Source: T1Sed10-7 sp040904745 (GTDB lineage Bacteria; Actinomycetota; Nitriliruptoria; Nitriliruptorales; Nitriliruptoraceae). From it: a DNA stretch of 64,000 nt. The translations under genes and the position numbers were made by a program. The notes under the pieces are model-generated. The model did not search any database and was not told the DNA's origin. It saw only the letters and a list, made by a program, of their open reading frames with translations. Below, one piece after another: positions 60,815-64,000 of the stretch (position 1 is its first letter; every line of letters starts with the position of its first letter). Location: positions 1 through 64,000 of the forward strand of contig JBBDSW010000183.1 in NCBI GenBank assembly GCA_040904745.1, written 5' to 3'.

Positions 60815-61972
60815 TCAGCGGCCCTCGGACAGCGAGCGGAGCCGCTGCGCGTGTGTGGGGTGTCGGAGCTTGGCCAGCACGTTCTTCTCTATCTGCCGGA
60901 TGCGTTCCCGCGTGACGCCGTACCGCTCGCCGATCTCCTCCAGCGTGGCCGGGTCCTCGCCGTTCAGGCCGTACCGCAGCTCGAGCACCCCGCGTTCGCG
61001 CTCGTGGAGCTCGGAGAGCGTCGCCAGCAACTCGAGCCTCGCCAGCTCCGTCGTTGCGCAGGTCTCGGGATCCGGCGCGTCGTCGTCACGGACGAGTTCG
61101 CCGAGCGTGGTGTCTCCGTCCTCGCCGACCGTCCGATCCAGCGAGGTGATCTCGCGGCCCGCGAGCCGGAGCTCGAGCAGCCGCTCCGTCGAGATCCCCA
61201 GGGTCTCTGCCACCTCGACGTCGGTCGGATCGCGTCCGAGGACCTGGAGCAGCTCGAACTCGGCCCGACGGACCTTGGCGACCAGTTCGTGGACGTGGAC
61301 CGGCAGTCGCACGGAACGGGCCTTGTTCGCCGTCCCGCGCGTCAGTGCCTGTCGGATCCACCAGGTGGCGTAGGTGGAGAACTTGTAGCCCTTGGTGTGG
61401 TCGAACTTCTCCACCCCGCGCATCAGGCCCAGGTTGCCTTCCTGGACCAGCTCCAGCAGGGAGAGACCGCGACCGAGGTACCGACGGGCGATCGAGACCA
61501 CCAACCGCAGGTTGGCGGTGACCAGCCGCTCCTGCCCCCGGTCACCCTCTTCCACGATGGCGTCGAGCTTCTTCCGTCGGCGGCGGTCGGAGGCCCGCGT
61601 CGGGTCGATGCGCATCGCCCGCGCAGCGACGCCGGCGTGGTAGCGCTTGGCGAGATCGACCTCCTCCTCCGCGGTCAGCAGCTCCACGCGGCCGATCGCG
61701 TTGAGGTACTGGCGTACGCCATCCGTCGTACTGCCGTGGTTGGGCACATCCGGAGCCACGGTCTGGTCGTCGGTCAGGTCGTCGACCACCTCGATGCCGC
61801 GATCGCGTGCATCGGTGGCGACCTCTTCGGCCCATCCCTCGGGGTCCTGGATCGGGTCTCGGAGGTCATCGATCTCGGAGAGCAGCACGTACCCGCGTTC
61901 GTTCCCCCGGGTCAGCAGCTCACCCAGCCCTGCGCGTTCGCGTACGCGTCCTTGCAGCGTGTCCTCGGACAC
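60815..61972 (-). CDS. Sigma-70 family factor, group-1-like (sigma 3 of three)
   Basis: 385 aa. Region 1.1 (LLTRGNERGYVLLSEIDDL, DRGIEVVDD), 1.2 (VRQYLNAIG), 2 (RLVVSIARRYLGRGLSLLELVQEGNLG, YATWWIRQALTRG), 3 and 4 (VTRERIRQIEKNVLAKLRHPTH). Unlike sigma 1 and 2 it keeps Thr (T211) at the E. coli T440 position with Q208 at Q437, and RQIE in region 4.2. It is therefore the most primary-like of the three in promoter recognition. GTG 61972 follows GGAGGGG. A lytic transglycosylase follows on the same strand. Confidence 0.93.
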   Translation of the reverse strand: MSEDTLQGRVRERAGLGELLTRGNERGYVLLSEIDDLRDPIQDPEGWAEEVATDARDRGIEVVDDLTDDQTVAPDVPNHGSTTDGVRQYLNAIGRVELLTAEEEVDLAKRYHAGVAARAMRIDPTRASDRRRRKKLDAIVEEGDRGQERLVTANLRLVVSIARRYLGRGLSLLELVQEGNLGLMRGVEKFDHTKGYKFSTYATWWIRQALTRGTANKARSVRLPVHVHELVAKVRRAEFELLQVLGRDPTDVEVAETLGISTERLLELRLAGREITSLDRTVGEDGDTTLGELVRDDDAPDPETCATTELARLELLATLSELHERERGVLELRYGLNGEDPATLEEIGERYGVTRERIRQIEKNVLAKLRHPTHAQRLRSLSEGR

Positions 61973-62084
61973 CCACCCCTCCCCTCATCTCCGGTGTTGC
62001 CGTCTGGAGCTGCCGCACCGGTTCAGGGTCGCTGTTCGCCGAAGGTGCAACGTACCGCGCGGACCCGGTAGCCGTGCAGTTCGC

Positions 62085-63839
62085 TCATCCGTCGTCGATC
62101 GTGAACTCCAGCCAGGCGTCCTCGGCCTGCCTCAGTTGCTGTTCCACCGCGGTGAGCTCCTGCTGCAACGCGAGGAGGTGGTCGGGATCCCCGGCCGCGC
62201 CCGCCATCTTCCGGTGCAGGCGCCCCTGTTCCCCGGAGAGCTTCGCGAGCCGCTGCTCGAGTCGTCGGGTCCGTTTGCGCGCCTGCTGGCGTTCGGCGTT
62301 GTCCGCTGCCGTGCGGGTCACCCTCGGCCTGCTGTCTGCCGGGACCGTTGCGCGGGCGGCCAGCACCTCCTCGCGGTGCGAGGACCAGTCGAGATGCTCG
62401 CGCAACCGACCATCGGAGATGGCGACGATCCGGTCGGTCAGGCGGTCCAGCAGGAACCGGTCGTGGGAGGCGACGACGAGGGTGCCCTCGAAGCCGTCGA
62501 GGTGATCCTCGAGGACCGCGAGGGTGTCGAGGTCGAGGTCGTTGGTCGGCTCGTCGAGGAGGAGCACGTTGGGCGCGGCGACCAGCAGGTGCAGGAGCGC
62601 CAGGCGGCGGCGTTCGCCGCCGGAGAGCAGCGACACCGGGGTTCGCTGGGTCCGAGCGTCGAAGCCGAACCGTTCGGCCAGGCGGGGTGCCGGGAGATGC
62701 TCGCCGTTCTTCAGCGGGACGTGCGGGGCGATGGCCAGCACGGTCTCGAGCGCGGTCATCTCGCCGGGTGCCACGGTCGCCAGTTGTTCGAACACCGCGT
62801 GCTGCACGGTCCGGCCGACCCGCACCTCGCCGCTGTCCGGGGTGAGCTGCCCCGCCAGCACGTGGAGCAACGTGGTCTTTCCGGAGCCGTTCGGGCCGAC
62901 GATCCCGACGCGCTCGCCGGGCCCGATCCCCAGGTCGACGTGGTCGAGAACCTGCTGATCCCCGCGGGCCAGCGACACGTCCTCCAGCGCGAACACGTCG
63001 TCGCCGAGCCGGGTGGCACCGGTCCCGAGTTCGAGCGGGCGTGCCTCCTCGTCGGCGGACGCGGCCTGACGCAGGCGCTCCGCTTGTTCGATGCGGAACT
63101 TCGGTTTGGACGTCCTGGCCTTGGGGGAGCGGCGGAGCCAGGCGACCTCCTTGGTCAGCAGGTTCTGGGCGCGGGCCGTCGATCGCTGCCGCTGCGCCGC
63201 ACGTGCCGCGCGTGCCTCGAGCAGCGACGAGTAGCTGCCGTCATGCCAGAACACCTCGGCGGCCTCACCCGGCGCGGGCGGGGCGAGGTCCAGCATCCGG
63301 TTGACGCTGCGTTCGAGGACGTAGCGGTCGTGGGTCACGAGCACGAGGCCGCTGCGTCGGCGACGAAGCTCCTCCTCGAGCCAGTCCACCGTGTCGACGT
63401 CGAGGTGGTTGGTCGGCTCGTCGAGGATCAGCAGGTCGCTCGGGGCCAGCAAGGTCTGCGCCAGCGCGACCCGACGTCGTTGGCCGCCGGAGGCCTGCGC
63501 GACACGCAAGCTGGGGGAGACGCCGACGCGGTCGAGCAGCGCCTCGACCTCGTCATCACGCGCGAGAGGGTCACCGGCCGAGACGATGGTCGCCGCGTCC
63601 TCGTCGGGAAGCTCCATCTCCTGGGGGAGCCAGCCGATCCGGAGTCCGGAACGGGGCACGATCTGCCCCCCATCGGGTTCGCGCTCCCCGACGAGGATCC
63701 GCAACAGCGTGGTCTTGCCCACGCCGTTCGGTCCGACGACACCGACGTGGTCGTCGGAGGTCAGGCCGAAGGAGGCGTCCGCGAAGAGGGTTCGACCCTC
63801 CACGGCCGCCGTGACGCGATCGAGCGAGACGAGGTGCAC
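62085..63839 (-). CDS. ABC-F family ATPase
   Basis: 584-aa soluble protein with two ABC domains and no membrane part. Walker A GPNGVGKTT and GPNGSGKTT, signatures ASGGQRRRVALA and LSGGERRRLALL, Walker B LLILDEPTNHLDVD and VLLLDEPTNDLDLD. The linker between domains is the P-site-tRNA-interacting region. The C-terminal coiled coil (RKRTRRLEQRLAKLSGEQ) resembles Uup/EttA-type ABC-F proteins that act on ribosomes. An antibiotic-resistance role is not indicated. Confidence 0.93.
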   Translation of the reverse strand: MHLVSLDRVTAAVEGRTLFADASFGLTSDDHVGVVGPNGVGKTTLLRILVGEREPDGGQIVPRSGLRIGWLPQEMELPDEDAATIVSAGDPLARDDEVEALLDRVGVSPSLRVAQASGGQRRRVALAQTLLAPSDLLILDEPTNHLDVDTVDWLEEELRRRRSGLVLVTHDRYVLERSVNRMLDLAPPAPGEAAEVFWHDGSYSSLLEARAARAAQRQRSTARAQNLLTKEVAWLRRSPKARTSKPKFRIEQAERLRQAASADEEARPLELGTGATRLGDDVFALEDVSLARGDQQVLDHVDLGIGPGERVGIVGPNGSGKTTLLHVLAGQLTPDSGEVRVGRTVQHAVFEQLATVAPGEMTALETVLAIAPHVPLKNGEHLPAPRLAERFGFDARTQRTPVSLLSGGERRRLALLHLLVAAPNVLLLDEPTNDLDLDTLAVLEDHLDGFEGTLVVASHDRFLLDRLTDRIVAISDGRLREHLDWSSHREEVLAARATVPADSRPRVTRTAADNAERQQARKRTRRLEQRLAKLSGEQGRLHRKMAGAAGDPDHLLALQQELTAVEQQLRQAEDAWLEFTIDDG

Positions 63840-63942
63840 GGTGGGGTGGACTCCTCATGGACGGGAGGATGCTGGTGGCCGGTGGGCAACGGACGCACAG
63901 GCTATGGCCTGGGGTGTTCCGCGAAGGACGGGTCTGCGCCGG

Positions 63943-63948
63943 TAGCCT
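63943..63948 (+). promoter_or_regulatory. Putative -10 (TAGCCT) near the right edge, near-leaderless
   Basis: TAGCCT ends 10 nt before an ATG at 63959. There is no room for a ribosome binding site, so translation would be leaderless or nearly so. Confidence 0.3.
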
Positions 63949-63958
63949 GCACCCCCGC

Positions 63959-64000
63959 ATGCCCGCTCCACGGTGTCTCCTCGCCGATGCCGCCTCGGAG
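63959..64000 (+). CDS. Possible start of a gene cut by the window edge
   Basis: Fourteen codons (MPAPRCLLADAASE) follow an ATG placed just downstream of a TAGCCT element and divergent to the ABC-F gene. Too short to identify. Confidence 0.25.
   Translation, partial: MPAPRCLLADAASE

Noticed and set aside
49024..61972. Recent tandem duplication or mis-assembly as the cause of three sigma genes
   Set aside because: The three proteins differ widely outside core motifs and have different neighbours and orientations, so they are not assembly copies or a recent duplication.
62085..63839. Antibiotic-resistance ABC-F gene
   Set aside because: Domain layout and C-terminal coiled coil resemble housekeeping Uup/EttA-type proteins; no resistance-type long linker or leader peptide was seen.

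Overview
The window is a gene-dense chromosomal segment of a very GC-rich bacterium (about 70% G+C by eye) with one 100-N scaffold gap at 16805-16904. GTG and TTG starts are common, many start and stop codons overlap as GTGA or ATGA, and -10-like elements are GC-rich (TA, three G/C bases, T). There is a class E/F sortase, a GuaB1-type IMPDH relative, DUF4031, an LCP protein and an actinobacterial-type ferrochelatase with cysteine ligands. Together these point to Actinomycetota, probably a deep-branching lineage (Nitriliruptoria/Egibacter-like is a guess). No rRNA, tRNA, insertion sequence, prophage or CRISPR array was seen. The window reads as ordinary chromosome rather than a genomic island.

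Layout. 1-3.3 kb: 3' end of a surface protein, its sortase, a junction of two decayed genes, and a thioredoxin/DsbD-like thiol transporter. 3.3-11.4 kb: typA, an MFS exporter divergent from an ArsR-type regulator across a palindrome, a methyltransferase, engB, glutaminase, a glutathionyl-hydroquinone-reductase-like protein and a membrane protein. 11.7-18.2 kb: a large SNF2 helicase coupled to a basic low-complexity protein, an SDR pair, a broken MFS gene spanning the gap, DUF4031 and VanZ. 18-29.4 kb: mostly central metabolism and lipid-type enzymes (saccharopine-dehydrogenase family, ilvE, SDRs, deaminase, PlsC, TrmH, sucrose phosphorylase, thioesterase, aldo-keto reductase, GuaB1). 29.4-31 kb: a zinc-ribbon protein and an arsenic-response pair (ArsR-phosphatase fusion and ArsC) behind a clear promoter/operator. 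31-48 kb: M20 peptidase, hrpB, an LCP / low-molecular-weight phosphatase / fructosamine-kinase operon, a class V aminotransferase, ferrochelatase, DMT exporter, hydrolase, coaA and a PgpH-type HD phosphohydrolase. 48-64 kb: an alkyltransferase-like protein, three full-length sigma-70 paralogues within 13 kb, a PBP4-type carboxypeptidase, a lytic transglycosylase, base-excision and nuclease genes, and an ABC-F ATPase.

How genes work together. The clearest functional units are: sortase with a candidate substrate; the arsenic pair under an autoregulated promoter; the phosphatase and fructosamine kinase as a probable protein-deglycation pair; the MarR-AlkA operon; and the sigma-factor cluster. 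In that cluster two of the three sigma genes run straight into a peptidoglycan gene (sigma 2 into PBP4, sigma 3 into a lytic transglycosylase). The third is closed off by a perfect 16-bp hairpin before a YibE/F membrane protein. The most distinctive feature of the window is this set of three group-1-like sigma factors, each keeping a short region 1.1 with the same RGYVLLSE motif but differing at a key promoter-recognition position.
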